A stretch of 64,000 nucleotides of DNA from Mesorhizobium_L sp035547755. Lineage in GTDB: Bacteria; Pseudomonadota; Alphaproteobacteria; Rhizobiales; Rhizobiaceae. Location of the stretch: positions 40,422-104,421 of the forward strand of contig DASZUG010000099.1 in the NCBI GenBank assembly GCA_035547755.1, given 5' to 3'. Every line of letters begins with the position of its first letter. Within the stretch, counting starts at the first letter, position 1. A program made the position numbers and the translations under genes. A model generated the notes under the pieces. It was not told the DNA's origin, searched no databases, and worked only from the letters and a program-made list of their open reading frames with translations. This document shows, one piece after another, positions 55,244 through 63,446 of this stretch.

Positions 55244-56452
55244 ATGGCTCATTCCTATCGTTGGGTGATCGTCGCCGCGGGCGGCGTGCTTGGCTGCGTC
55301 GCGGTCGGCGCGATGTTTTCGCTTCCCGTCTTCCTGTTGACGATGGCGCGGGAGACCGGCTGGTCGGTCGCCGCCATTTCCGGCGCCATGACGATCGGCT
55401 TCCTGGCCATGGCTTTCGCCAGCATGATCTGGGGCGGCCTGTCCGACCGGTTCGGGCCACGCCCGGTGGTGCTGGCCGGCTCGATCATCCTCCCGACCGC
55501 TCTGGCGCTCGCCAGCCGGGCGGGTTCGCTGATCGAGTTCCAGCTTCTCTTCGGCCTGTTTGTCGGCGGCGCGGCTACCGCCGTTCTGATTCCAATGATG
55601 GCGACCGTTACCGGCTGGTTCGATACGCAGCGCAGCCTTGCCATATCGCTCGTTTCCGCCGGCATGGGCATGGCGCCGATGACCATGTCGCCGCTCGCGG
55701 CCTGGCTGATCACCACGCATGGCTGGCGCGCTTCGATGCTCATCGTCGCCTGCATCGCCGCGATCGTCATGATCCCGACGGCCCTGCTTGTGCGCCGCCC
55801 GCCGCAGCTCGAAGCCGGGGAGGGCGCCTTTGCGGAGACCGGGCCGCGGCCGGACATGACGGTGCGTGAGGCGGTGCGCTCGCCGCAATTTCTCGTGCTT
55901 GTCGCGGCAAATTTCTTCTGCTGCGCCACGCATTCCGGCCCGATCTTCCACACGGTCAGCTATGCGATCACCTGCGGCATCCCGACCATCGCCGCTGTCT
56001 CGATCTACAGCGTCGAAGGCTTTGCCGGCATGTTCGGGCGGCTCGCTTTCGGCATCATGGGCGACCGCTTCGGCGCGCAGCGCGTGCTGGTGCTGGGTTT
56101 GCTGGCGCAGGCCTTCGGCGTGCTCGCCTATGTCTTCGCCAGCCGGATCGGAGAGTTCTACGGCGTGGCGGCCGTGGTCGGCTTCATCTATGCCGGCGTC
56201 ATGCCGCTTTATGCCGTGATCGTGCGCGAAAACTTTCCGCTTCGCATGATGGGCACGATCATCGGCGGCACGGCGATGGCGGGCAGCCTCGGCATGTCGT
56301 TGGGACCGCTCGTCGGCGGCTTGCTCTATGACCGCTTCGACTCTTACGCCTATCTCTACATCGCCTCCTGGGGCATGGGGCTGGCGGCCTTCCTGATCGC
56401 GATGACGTTCCGGCCGTTCCCCAAAGCGGAAAGGGAGATGGTGGCGGCTTGA
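55244..56452 (+). CDS. MFS transporter
   Basis: A 402-residue major-facilitator protein with twelve predicted helices. The loop 2-3 motif GGLSDRFGPRPVV and its counterpart GIMGDRFGAQRVLV in the second half are intact. GGAGAAGG precedes the ATG at 55244. The sequence resembles the monocarboxylate/oxalate-type group, but substrate cannot be assigned. Confidence 0.87.
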   Translation: MAHSYRWVIVAAGGVLGCVAVGAMFSLPVFLLTMARETGWSVAAISGAMTIGFLAMAFASMIWGGLSDRFGPRPVVLAGSIILPTALALASRAGSLIEFQLLFGLFVGGAATAVLIPMMATVTGWFDTQRSLAISLVSAGMGMAPMTMSPLAAWLITTHGWRASMLIVACIAAIVMIPTALLVRRPPQLEAGEGAFAETGPRPDMTVREAVRSPQFLVLVAANFFCCATHSGPIFHTVSYAITCGIPTIAAVSIYSVEGFAGMFGRLAFGIMGDRFGAQRVLVLGLLAQAFGVLAYVFASRIGEFYGVAAVVGFIYAGVMPLYAVIVRENFPLRMMGTIIGGTAMAGSLGMSLGPLVGGLLYDRFDSYAYLYIASWGMGLAAFLIAMTFRPFPKAEREMVAA

Positions 56453-56457
56453 TGCGT

Positions 56458-56537
56458 TCCTCGCCCCGTCGGGGAGAGGATAGGGAGCCCCCGCGAGGCG
56501 AAGCCGAGTGGCTGGGCGAACTTGGTGAGGGGGGTGC
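56458..56537. repeat. short G+C-rich intergenic repeat-like sequence
   Basis: CCCCGTCGGGG opens a stretch continuing with GAGAGGATAGGGAGCCC and GGCGAAGCCGAGTGGCTGGG. Sequences of this kind are scattered between genes in many rhizobial genomes. Only one copy is seen in this window, so the call rests on recollection of the type. Confidence 0.4.
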
Positions 56538-56624
56538 AGGAAGCGCCCAATTTCCCCGAAGGCTGCTGCCGAAAGGAAACAGAATGCACCGCGAAATCAA
56601 TCTGCAATCGCCGGGAGCTCTCCG

Positions 56625-57281
56625 ATGACTCCAATCATCACCGCATTCGAGCGGTCGCCCGATCGCGGCCGGGGGCTGGCGCGCGACATGCGCGCTCGCT
56701 GGGCGCTCGAAGAAGTGGGCCAGCCCTACGAGGTCCGTCTCGTCTCGTTCGCTGATATGAAAGAACCCGCGCATCGCGCGCTCCATCCTTTCGGGCAGAT
56801 TCCGACCTATGAAGAAGGCGATCTCGTCCTGTTCGAGTCCGGCGCGATCGTGTTTCATATCGCGGAGCGCCATGCCGGCCTGCTGCCGGACGATGCGAAT
56901 GCCCGGGCGCGCGCGATTGCATGGATGTTTGCCGCGCTCAACACGGTGGAGCCGCCGATTTTCGAGCGCAGCCTCGCGAAAATTCTGGAGAGCGGTGAAC
57001 CCTGGTACGAGCAGCGCCTGCGTGTTCTCGATGACAGCATCCGGAAACGGCTGGACGACCTGTCCCGCCGGCTTGGCGACGCCGACTGGCTCGACGGGGC
57101 GTTCAGCGTCGGCGATCTGTTGATGGTGCATGTGCTGCAAAGGTTGAAGGGGGCGGGCATCCTGGAAGACTACCCCAACCTCTCGGCCTACATCGCCCGC
57201 GGCGAGGCCCGCCCTGCATACAAACGAGCCTTCGCGGATCAACTGGCGGTGTTTGAGGGAAGCGAGGGGACAGGTGAATGA
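56625..57281 (+). CDS. glutathione S-transferase family protein
   Basis: A 218-residue GST. The N-terminal half has ARWALEEVGQPYEV, the cis-Pro segment FGQIPTYEEGD and the glutathione-contact ESGAIVFHIAERH. The C-terminal half ends with a thioredoxin-GST-like helix bundle (FSVGDLLMVHVLQRL). It is 172 bp after the MFS gene and directly before the repeat nest. Confidence 0.88.
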   Translation: MTPIITAFERSPDRGRGLARDMRARWALEEVGQPYEVRLVSFADMKEPAHRALHPFGQIPTYEEGDLVLFESGAIVFHIAERHAGLLPDDANARARAIAWMFAALNTVEPPIFERSLAKILESGEPWYEQRLRVLDDSIRKRLDDLSRRLGDADWLDGAFSVGDLLMVHVLQRLKGAGILEDYPNLSAYIARGEARPAYKRAFADQLAVFEGSEGTGE

Positions 57282-57327
57282 AGCCCGGTCAACGTCACCT
57301 TGTCATCCTCAGGCAAGCCTCTCCCTT

Positions 57328-57498
57328 CGTCATCCTCGGGCAAGCGAAGCGCGACCCGAGGATCCATGCCTGAGCATCCCTGATACGCGCGGCGGTTCAG
57401 AACGGCATTCCTTCTACACCGCCTCGTGCGGCCGCTCTGCTCAGGCATGGATCCCAGGGTCTCCGCCTCGCGTCGCTCGGCTCCACCCTAGGATGACG
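57328..57498. repeat. foldback repeat copy R1 (171 bp)
   Basis: It starts CGTCATCCT and ends with the exact complement AGGATGACG. Inside the ends are a side hairpin (ATCCTCGGG with CCCGAGGAT), an inner 13-bp inverted pair GGATCCATGCCTG / CAGGCATGGATCC, and a second imperfect hairpin on the right. The centre begins AGCATCCCTGATACGCG, shared with R4. A degenerate extra copy of the first 20 bases lies about 29 bp upstream (57299-57317). Confidence 0.85.
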
Positions 57499-57576
57499 AA
57501 AGTGAGGCTTTCTCCGCGCAGCACACGATGACAAAGGGCAATGTTCTCTCTTGCTTTTTACGTCTAACCTCCCATC

Positions 57577-57864
57577 ATGACCGGCTACGTCTACATGACC
57601 GCAAGCCAGAAACGCGGCACGATCTATATCGGCGTCACCAACGATCTGGCGCGGCGCATGCCTGAGCACAAATCGGGGAAGGGCTCGCGTTTCACTGCCC
57701 GCTATGGCGTCCAGCGGCTCGTCTGGTACGAGGAGCATTTCGACATCCGCGATGCCATCCAGCGCGAGAAGTCGCTGAAGCGCTGGCTGCGCCAATGGAA
57801 GATCGACCTGATCGAGAAGACCAATCCTGACTGGAACGAACTCTTCATCGGCTTAGGATGGTAA
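57577..57864 (+). CDS. GIY-YIG nuclease family protein
   Basis: A 95-residue single-domain GIY-YIG protein (UPF0213/YhbQ-like): GYVYMTASQKRGTIYIGVTNDLARRMPEH carries the two Tyr-containing motifs and the catalytic Arg, and the later conserved Glu is in QREKSLKRW. Length is full for the group. No Shine-Dalgarno sequence is visible before the ATG. It is flanked directly by two foldback repeats: R1 ends 78 bp before the ATG and R2 starts 18 bp after the stop. Confidence 0.9.
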   Translation: MTGYVYMTASQKRGTIYIGVTNDLARRMPEHKSGKGSRFTARYGVQRLVWYEEHFDIRDAIQREKSLKRWLRQWKIDLIEKTNPDWNELFIGLGW

Positions 57865-57882
57865 GAGCGAGTTCTACGCCTT

Positions 57883-58052
57883 CGTCATCCTCGGGCAAGC
57901 GAAGCGCGACCCGAGGATCCATGCCTGTGCATCAATGAGGACGCTGCGGTTCAGAACGGCGTTCCTTCCGCACCGCCTCATCCGGCCGCATCGCTCAGGC
58001 ATGGATCCCAGGGTCTCCGCCTCGCTTCGCTCGGCTCCGCCCTAGGATGACG
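57883..58052. repeat. foldback repeat copy R2 (170 bp)
   Basis: Same ends and inner inverted pair as R1. The centre instead reads TGCATCAATGAGGACGCTG, shared with R3. R2 begins 18 bp after the GIY-YIG stop codon. Confidence 0.85.
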
Positions 58053-58201
58053 AAGAGGGGGCGGTGCTTCTGGAGCCGGTCAGAGAAATAGACTGGTTGG
58101 TCACTCGATCCCCTGTTAGATGTCGGATATGACCATCAGGGTTTCCAGCTTCCGAAACATGCGCGCGCGCCATTGGGGCGCACCGATGTTCGGAGGCATT
58201 C

Positions 58202-58396
58202 ATGCATTTCAAGAGAAAGCGGTGTAAGAACGCCAGGGCCGGCTGCCTGCTATGCAAGCCGCACAAGGCGAACGGCAACTATCCGCGCCACCGCAATATG
58301 CGATTCGGCAATTTCAAGCGGTATTGCCGCGGAACAGATCAACTGCGCTGTGAAGGCGTCGTTGTGTCAGGGAAGTGGCGTGGCATCGATGGTTGA
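58202..58396 (+). CDS. small Cys-pair protein of unknown function
   Basis: A 64-residue basic protein with CKNARAGCLLCKPHKANG near 8-25, a C-x-x-C pair that could bind zinc. CGGAGG lies 5 bases before the ATG, a good ribosome site. I recall small proteobacterial ORFs with a GCLLCKPHK core, but no function. It sits between repeat copies R2 and R3, so it may be cargo of the repeat nest or simply an isolated small gene. Confidence 0.55.
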   Translation: MHFKRKRCKNARAGCLLCKPHKANGNYPRHRNMRFGNFKRYCRGTDQLRCEGVVVSGKWRGIDG

Positions 58397-58464
58397 TAAT
58401 TAAAGATAGACTGAAAGATGCCCTGCCTTTCCTCTTTCATCATCCTTGGGCGAGCCTCTACCCT

Positions 58465-58634
58465 CGTCATCCTCGGGCAAGCGAAGCGCGACCCGAGGAT
58501 CCATGCCTGTGCATCGATGAGGACGCTGCGGTGCAGAACTGCCTTCCTTCTGCCTCGCCTCATCCGGCCGCGTCGCTCAGGCATGGATCCCAGGGTCTCC
58601 GCCTCGCGTCGCTCGGCTCCGCCCTGGAATGACG
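58465..58634. repeat. foldback repeat copy R3 (170 bp)
   Basis: Same architecture as R2, with the same central sequence type (TGCATCGATGAGGACGCTG). Like R1, a degenerate duplicate of its first bases lies about 29 bp upstream (58436-58454). The right tip is AATGACG in place of GATGACG. Confidence 0.85.
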
Positions 58635-58745
58635 AAGGCGGAAGGGCTGCCGCACCTGCGCTTCTGGATCAATGATGCTTTGGCATAATGGCGGGGAGGG
58701 TTGCGACAGGCGGCGTGATTCCAAGGGGCCGCAACACCCCCTATT

Positions 58746-58916
58746 CGTCATCCTCGGGCAAGCGAAGCGCGACCCGAGGATCCATGCCTGAGCATCCCTG
58801 ATACGCGCGGCGGTTCAGAACGGCATTCCTTTTACACCGCCTCGTGCGGCCGCTCTGCTCAGGCATGGATCCCAGGGTCTCCGCCTCGCGGTGCTCGGCT
58901 GCGCCCTGGGATGACG
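58746..58916. repeat. foldback repeat copy R4 (171 bp)
   Basis: The centre is almost identical to that of R1 (AGCATCCCTGATACGCG and onward), so the four copies fall into two subtypes arranged 1-2-2-1. The segments between copies carry no gene other than those listed. Confidence 0.85.
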
Positions 58917-59002
58917 AGGGCGGAAGGGCTGCCGCACCTGCGCTTCTGGAACGATGATGCCTCGATGGGCTATTATAACATTATCAGGGGTGCTACTCGA
59001 AC

Positions 59003-59527
59003 CTACGAGGTCATATTGCCTTGGTTTTGCTTTTCCAAAGCGGATAGTGAATCCGGCTCTACGTATTGACCATAAATACCTAAAACCGATCCTCTTGGAT
59101 GGTATTTTCCATCGGTTCCCAGGAACGATCCGGGGAGATGGTACCTGCCATCTTGACCAAGAAATGACCCTTTGAGGTGATAACGACCGTCTTGTCCGAG
59201 GAACGAGCCTGCGGGGTGATATAGACCATCCTGCCCGAGAAAGGAACCAAATGCATGATAGATCCCGTCTCTGCCTAGAAATTGCCCTTGCGGGTGATAA
59301 CGCCCATCGCGACCTAGAAATTGACCAGCAGGATGGTAGTTACCGTCTCGCCCCAAGAACGAGCCTCGGGGGTGATATTTTCCATCATTGCCAAGAAAAT
59401 AGCCTCGAGGATGGTATTTTCCATCCAATCCCAACGCTGATCCCTTCGGATGATATTTCCCATCCAATCCTAAGAAAGAGCCAGTGGGATGGTATTCGCC
59501 GTCGAGTCCTAAAAACTTAGTGTTCAT
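59003..59527 (-). CDS. tandem 13-residue repeat protein, family not recognised
   Basis: A 174-residue protein built from eleven clear copies of FLGxDGxYHPxGS plus a twelfth worn copy, after MNTK and before a 14-residue tail. G, D, G, Y and H are nearly fixed; the variable places hold K/R/N/Q/E. No signal peptide, membrane helix or Cys. TGAGG lies 7 bases before the ATG. A frame of eight codons including stop (MATIEDI) overlaps that ATG by one base and may act as a leader. Two sampled 60-base lines are 43% and 53% G+C, clearly below the neighbours, and the repeat nest borders it: signs of transfer. Function unknown. Confidence 0.8.
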   Translation of the reverse strand: MNTKFLGLDGEYHPTGSFLGLDGKYHPKGSALGLDGKYHPRGYFLGNDGKYHPRGSFLGRDGNYHPAGQFLGRDGRYHPQGQFLGRDGIYHAFGSFLGQDGLYHPAGSFLGQDGRYHLKGSFLGQDGRYHLPGSFLGTDGKYHPRGSVLGIYGQYVEPDSLSALEKQNQGNMTS

Positions 59528-59569
59528 TAGATATCCTCAATTGTTGCCATTTTGTTCTGTAAATCGCTT

Positions 59570-59596
59570 GCGTGCAAGGCAATCCGCCTTGCACGC
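59570..59596 (-). terminator. hairpin after nrdJ
   Basis: GCGTGCAAGGC (59570-59580) pairs perfectly with GCCTTGCACGC (59586-59596) around a 5-base loop, 24 bp after the nrdJ stop. No strong U-run follows on the minus strand, so it may protect the mRNA end rather than terminate by itself. Confidence 0.6.
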
Positions 59597-59620
59597 GTAG
59601 GCTCAGCTCTTCACAATTCC

Positions 59621-62600
59621 TCAACTACACCCGCTGGTCGCTCCGCACGTATCGCATTTCTCGCATGTCCCGTTCCGCACCATGGTGAAATTCTGGCATT
59701 CGGAGCACATGTTGCCGGTGTAGCCCTGGAGCAGGGCCTGCTGGCGGCGGGAGGCGTTGAGCTTCTTCGCTTCCGCCGCTTCCTCGGCCGCGGCGTCGGT
59801 GAAGAGGGCGGCTGACGCTTCCTCTTCGTCGATGTCCTCAAGCTCCGCGGCGCGGTCTTCATAGTCGCGGCGGAAGGCGGTCGCTTCCTTGGCGAGTTCG
59901 GAGACGGTGGGGCGGAGCGCCGTCACCGTCGCCGTGGCGCTCGACAGGGCGCGCACGTTCGAGCCGGAAAAGGCCGTGGGGGCCGCGCGCTGAGGGGAGG
60001 ATTTCTCGCTCGCAGCCCCCCCGGCAAAGCCTTTCGGTTCGCTGCCGCCGACGACCTTGAAGGTCTGGCCGCGCGTCAGTCCCTTGGAGACGGGAAGCTT
60101 GCCTTCCGACATGCCGCGCCCGAGAGAGGTATTGGAAATCTCGGACGGATCGACATGCGCAAGGTCGTTGCGGCCGAGATAGGAGATCGCCAGTTCGCGG
60201 AAGACATAGTCGATGATCGAGGTCGCGGTCTTGATCGCCTCATTGCCGATGACCATGCCGGCCGGCTCGAACTTCACGAAAGTGAACGCCTCGACATATT
60301 CCTCCAGCGGCACGCCATATTGCAGGCCCAGGCTGATGGCGATGGCGAAATTGTTCATCATGGCGCGGAAGGCGGCGCCTTCCTTGTGCATGTCGATGAA
60401 GATCTCGCCGAGCCGCCCGTCGTCGAACTCGCCGGTGCGGAGATAGACCTTGTGGCCGCCGACGACTGCCTTTTGCGTATAGCCCTTGCGGCGGTTGGGC
60501 AGCCGCTCGCGGTCGCGCACCACGCGCTCGACGATCCGTTCGACGATCTTTTCCGTCACAGCCGCCGCGCGGGCGGCGGCGGGGGCCGCGGCAAGCTCCT
60601 CGATCAGATCGTCTGCTTCCTCCTCGTCGTCGGAGAGCAGCGAGGCATTGAGCGGCTGCGACAGCTTGGAACCGTCGCGATAGAGCGCGTTGGCCTTCAG
60701 CGCCAGCTTCCAGGAGAGCATGTAGGCCGACTTGCAGTCCTCGACGGTCGCGTCGTTCGGCATGTTGATGGTCTTGGAGATGGCGCCGGAGATGAAGGGC
60801 TGCGCCGCCGCCATCATGCGGATATGGCTCTCGACGGAGAGATAGCGCTTGCCGATCTTGCCGCAGGGATTGGCACAATCGAAGACGGGCAGGTGCTCTT
60901 CCTTCAGGTGCGGCGCGCCTTCCAGCGTCATGGCGCCGCAGACATGGATATTGGCCGCCTCGATTTCCTTCCTGGAGAAGCCGAGGGCAGGGAGCATCTC
61001 GAAAGTGAAATCATCGAGCTGCTCGTCGGTAAAGCCGAGCACGTCGCGGCAGAAATCCTCGCCGAGCGTCCATTTGTTGAAGACGAATTTGATGTCGAAG
61101 GCGCTCTTCAACGCCGCGTTCAGCGCCGCGATCTTTTCGTCGCTAAAACCCTTGGCCTTGAGCGATCTGGGATTGATGCCGGGCGCCTGGTTCAGATTGC
61201 CGTGGCCGACGGCATAGGCCTCGATCTCGGCGATCTGGCTTTCCGGATAGTCGAGCGAGCGCAGCGCTTCCGGCACCGCACGGTTGATGATCTTGAAATA
61301 GCCGCCGCCGGCGAGCTTCTTGAATTTCACCAGCGCGAAATCGGGCTCGATCCCGGTCGTGTCGCAATCCATGACCAGCCCGATCGTGCCGGTCGGCGCG
61401 ATGACGGTCGCCTGCGCGTTGCGGTAGCCATGCTCCTCGCCGAGCTCGATGGCGCGGTCCCAAGCCTGCCGCGCATGCTCGATCAATGCGGGCTGCGGGC
61501 AGTCCCCGGCGACGAGCGGCACCGGATTGACCGACAGCTTCTCATAGCCATCGTGATCGCCATAGGCGGAGCGGCGGTGGTTGCGCATGACGCGCAGCAT
61601 GTTCTCGGCATTGCGGTCATAGTCGGGGAAGGCGCCGAGCTCGCCGGCCATTTCGGCCGAGGTCGCATAGGCGGTGCCGGTCATGATCGCGGTCAGTGCG
61701 CCGCAGATGGCGCGGCCTTCCGGCGAGTCGTACGGAATGCCCGACGTCATCAGGAGGCCGCCTATGTTGGCGTAGCCGAGTCCGAGCGTGCGGTATTCGT
61801 ATGAAAGACGCGCGATCTCCTTCGACGGGAACTGCGCCATCATGACGGAGATTTCGAGCACGACGGTCCAGAGGCGGACCGAATGCTCATAGGCAGCGAT
61901 GTCGATCGTGCCGTCTGCGTTGCGGTAAGGCAGCAGATTGATCGAGGCGAGATTGCAGGCCGTGTCGTCGAGGAACATATATTCCGAGCACGGGTTCGAC
62001 GCGCGGATCGGGCCGGCTGCCGGCGAAGTGTGCCAGTCGTTCATCGTCGTGTTGAAGTGCAGGCCCGGATCGGCCGAAGCCCAAGCGGCGTAGCCGATCT
62101 TCTCCCAGAGATCGCGCGCCTTCAGCGTCTTCGCCACTTTGCCATCGATGCGGTTGATCAGCTTCCAGTCGCCGTCATTCTCGACCGCGCGCAGGAAATC
62201 CTCCTTGAGCGAGACGGAATTGTTGGAGTTCTGGCCGGAAACGGTGAGATAGGCCTCCGAATCCCAATCCGTGTCATAGGTCTTGAACGCGATCGAGGTG
62301 TAGCCCTGCCTGGCGAACTGAATGACGCGTTTGACGTAGTTTTCCGGCACGGCATCGCGCTTGGCGGCGCGGATGGCGCGCTTCAGGGCTGAGTTCAGCG
62401 ATGGATCGTAGCAATCGTCGTCATGACCCTCGCAATTGACGCAGGCCTTCATGATCTCGGCGAGATGCTTCTTGACGATCTTCGAACCGGTGACGAGCGC
62501 GGCGACCTTCTGCTCCTCATTCACCTTCCAGTCGATATACTGCTCGATATCGGGATGGTCGATGTCCACCACGACCATCTTGGCGGCGCGGCGCGTCGTG

Positions 62601-63415
62601 CCACCCGATTTGATGGCGCCGGCGGCGCGGTCGCCGATCTTGAGGAAGCTCATCAGGCCGGACGACTTGCCGCCGCCCGAAAGCTTTTCGCCCTCGCCGC
62701 GCAGCATCGAGAAATTGGAGCCGGTGCCTGAACCGTATTTGAAGAGCCGTGCCTCGCGCACCCACAAATCCATGATGCCGCCCTCATTGACGAGGTCGTC
62801 GCCGACGGACTGGATGAAGCAGGCATGCGGTTGCGGATGCTCATAGGCAGATTTCGACTTGGTAAGCTTGCCGGTGAAGGGATCGACATAGAAATGGCCC
62901 TGGCTCGGCCCGTCTATGCCATAGGCCCAGTGGAGACCGGTGTTGAACCATTGCGGCGAATTCGGCGCGACGCGCTGGGTGGCGAGCATGTAGGCAAGCT
63001 CGTCGCGGAAGGCGCGGGCGTCTTCCTCCGAGGCGAAATAGCCGCCCCTCCAACCCCAATAGGTCCAGGTGCCGGCAAGCCGGTCGAAGACCTGGCGGGC
63101 GTCGGTTTCGGAGCCATAACGCTCGTTCTCCGGCAATTCGGCGAGCGCCGCCTCGTCGGCGACGGAACGCCACAGGAAGGAGGGGACGGAAGTCTCTTCG
63201 ATCTTCTTCAGGCGCGCAGGCACGCCGGCCTTGCGGAAATATTTTTGCGCCAGAACGTCGGTCGCGACCTGGCTGAACTGAGCCGGCACATCGATATCGG
63301 CCAATCGAAAGACGATCGAGCCGTCGGGATTCTTGATCTCGGAGAGCGCCTTGCGGAATTCGATCTCCGCGTAGGGTGACTGGCCTGTCTTGGTGAAACG
63401 CCGCTCGATGCGCAT
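59621..63415 (-). CDS. nrdJ: vitamin B12-dependent ribonucleoside-diphosphate reductase (class II)
   Basis: A 1264-residue adenosylcobalamin-dependent ribonucleotide reductase, making deoxyribonucleotides without oxygen dependence. The substrate-site region RVAPNSPQWFNTGLHWAYG and YGSGTGSNFSMLRGEGEKLSGGGKSSG is at about 150-260, the radical-site loop ASNPCSEYMFLDDTACNLASINLL in the middle, and NVHVCGAMTLEG-like and FDCANPCGKIGKRY segments later. The C-terminus has paired cysteines (CSECQNF, CEKCDTCG) of the zinc/redox-shuttle type. Full length for the rhizobial form. Its presence implies a B12 supply. Confidence 0.95.
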   Translation of the reverse strand: MRIERRFTKTGQSPYAEIEFRKALSEIKNPDGSIVFRLADIDVPAQFSQVATDVLAQKYFRKAGVPARLKKIEETSVPSFLWRSVADEAALAELPENERYGSETDARQVFDRLAGTWTYWGWRGGYFASEEDARAFRDELAYMLATQRVAPNSPQWFNTGLHWAYGIDGPSQGHFYVDPFTGKLTKSKSAYEHPQPHACFIQSVGDDLVNEGGIMDLWVREARLFKYGSGTGSNFSMLRGEGEKLSGGGKSSGLMSFLKIGDRAAGAIKSGGTTRRAAKMVVVDIDHPDIEQYIDWKVNEEQKVAALVTGSKIVKKHLAEIMKACVNCEGHDDDCYDPSLNSALKRAIRAAKRDAVPENYVKRVIQFARQGYTSIAFKTYDTDWDSEAYLTVSGQNSNNSVSLKEDFLRAVENDGDWKLINRIDGKVAKTLKARDLWEKIGYAAWASADPGLHFNTTMNDWHTSPAAGPIRASNPCSEYMFLDDTACNLASINLLPYRNADGTIDIAAYEHSVRLWTVVLEISVMMAQFPSKEIARLSYEYRTLGLGYANIGGLLMTSGIPYDSPEGRAICGALTAIMTGTAYATSAEMAGELGAFPDYDRNAENMLRVMRNHRRSAYGDHDGYEKLSVNPVPLVAGDCPQPALIEHARQAWDRAIELGEEHGYRNAQATVIAPTGTIGLVMDCDTTGIEPDFALVKFKKLAGGGYFKIINRAVPEALRSLDYPESQIAEIEAYAVGHGNLNQAPGINPRSLKAKGFSDEKIAALNAALKSAFDIKFVFNKWTLGEDFCRDVLGFTDEQLDDFTFEMLPALGFSRKEIEAANIHVCGAMTLEGAPHLKEEHLPVFDCANPCGKIGKRYLSVESHIRMMAAAQPFISGAISKTINMPNDATVEDCKSAYMLSWKLALKANALYRDGSKLSQPLNASLLSDDEEEADDLIEELAAAPAAARAAAVTEKIVERIVERVVRDRERLPNRRKGYTQKAVVGGHKVYLRTGEFDDGRLGEIFIDMHKEGAAFRAMMNNFAIAISLGLQYGVPLEEYVEAFTFVKFEPAGMVIGNEAIKTATSIIDYVFRELAISYLGRNDLAHVDPSEISNTSLGRGMSEGKLPVSKGLTRGQTFKVVGGSEPKGFAGGAASEKSSPQRAAPTAFSGSNVRALSSATATVTALRPTVSELAKEATAFRRDYEDRAAELEDIDEEEASAALFTDAAAEEAAEAKKLNASRRQQALLQGYTGNMCSECQNFTMVRNGTCEKCDTCGATSGCS

Positions 63416-63436
63416 CTTCGTGTCCCTTTAAGTCAT

Positions 63437-63446
63437 CTATATATAG
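63437..63446 (-). promoter_or_regulatory. candidate nrdJ -10 element
   Basis: CTATATATAG is a 10-bp palindrome 21 bp before the nrdJ ATG and matches the CTATAT -10 preference of rhizobial promoters. No good -35 is visible at the usual distance. The core also resembles an NrdR box, but a second box about 31 bp away is missing. Confidence 0.4.

Noticed and set aside
57328..58916. CRISPR array
   Set aside because: Only four copies of 170-bp foldback units at irregular distances, genes between them, no cas genes.
59003..59527. CRISPR or plain minisatellite reading of the 39-bp periodic DNA
   Set aside because: The periodicity is exactly in frame and conserved at protein level, with a ribosome site; coding explains it better.
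60155..61804. 549-codon frame antisense to nrdJ
   Set aside because: Shadow composition, opposite a conserved enzyme.
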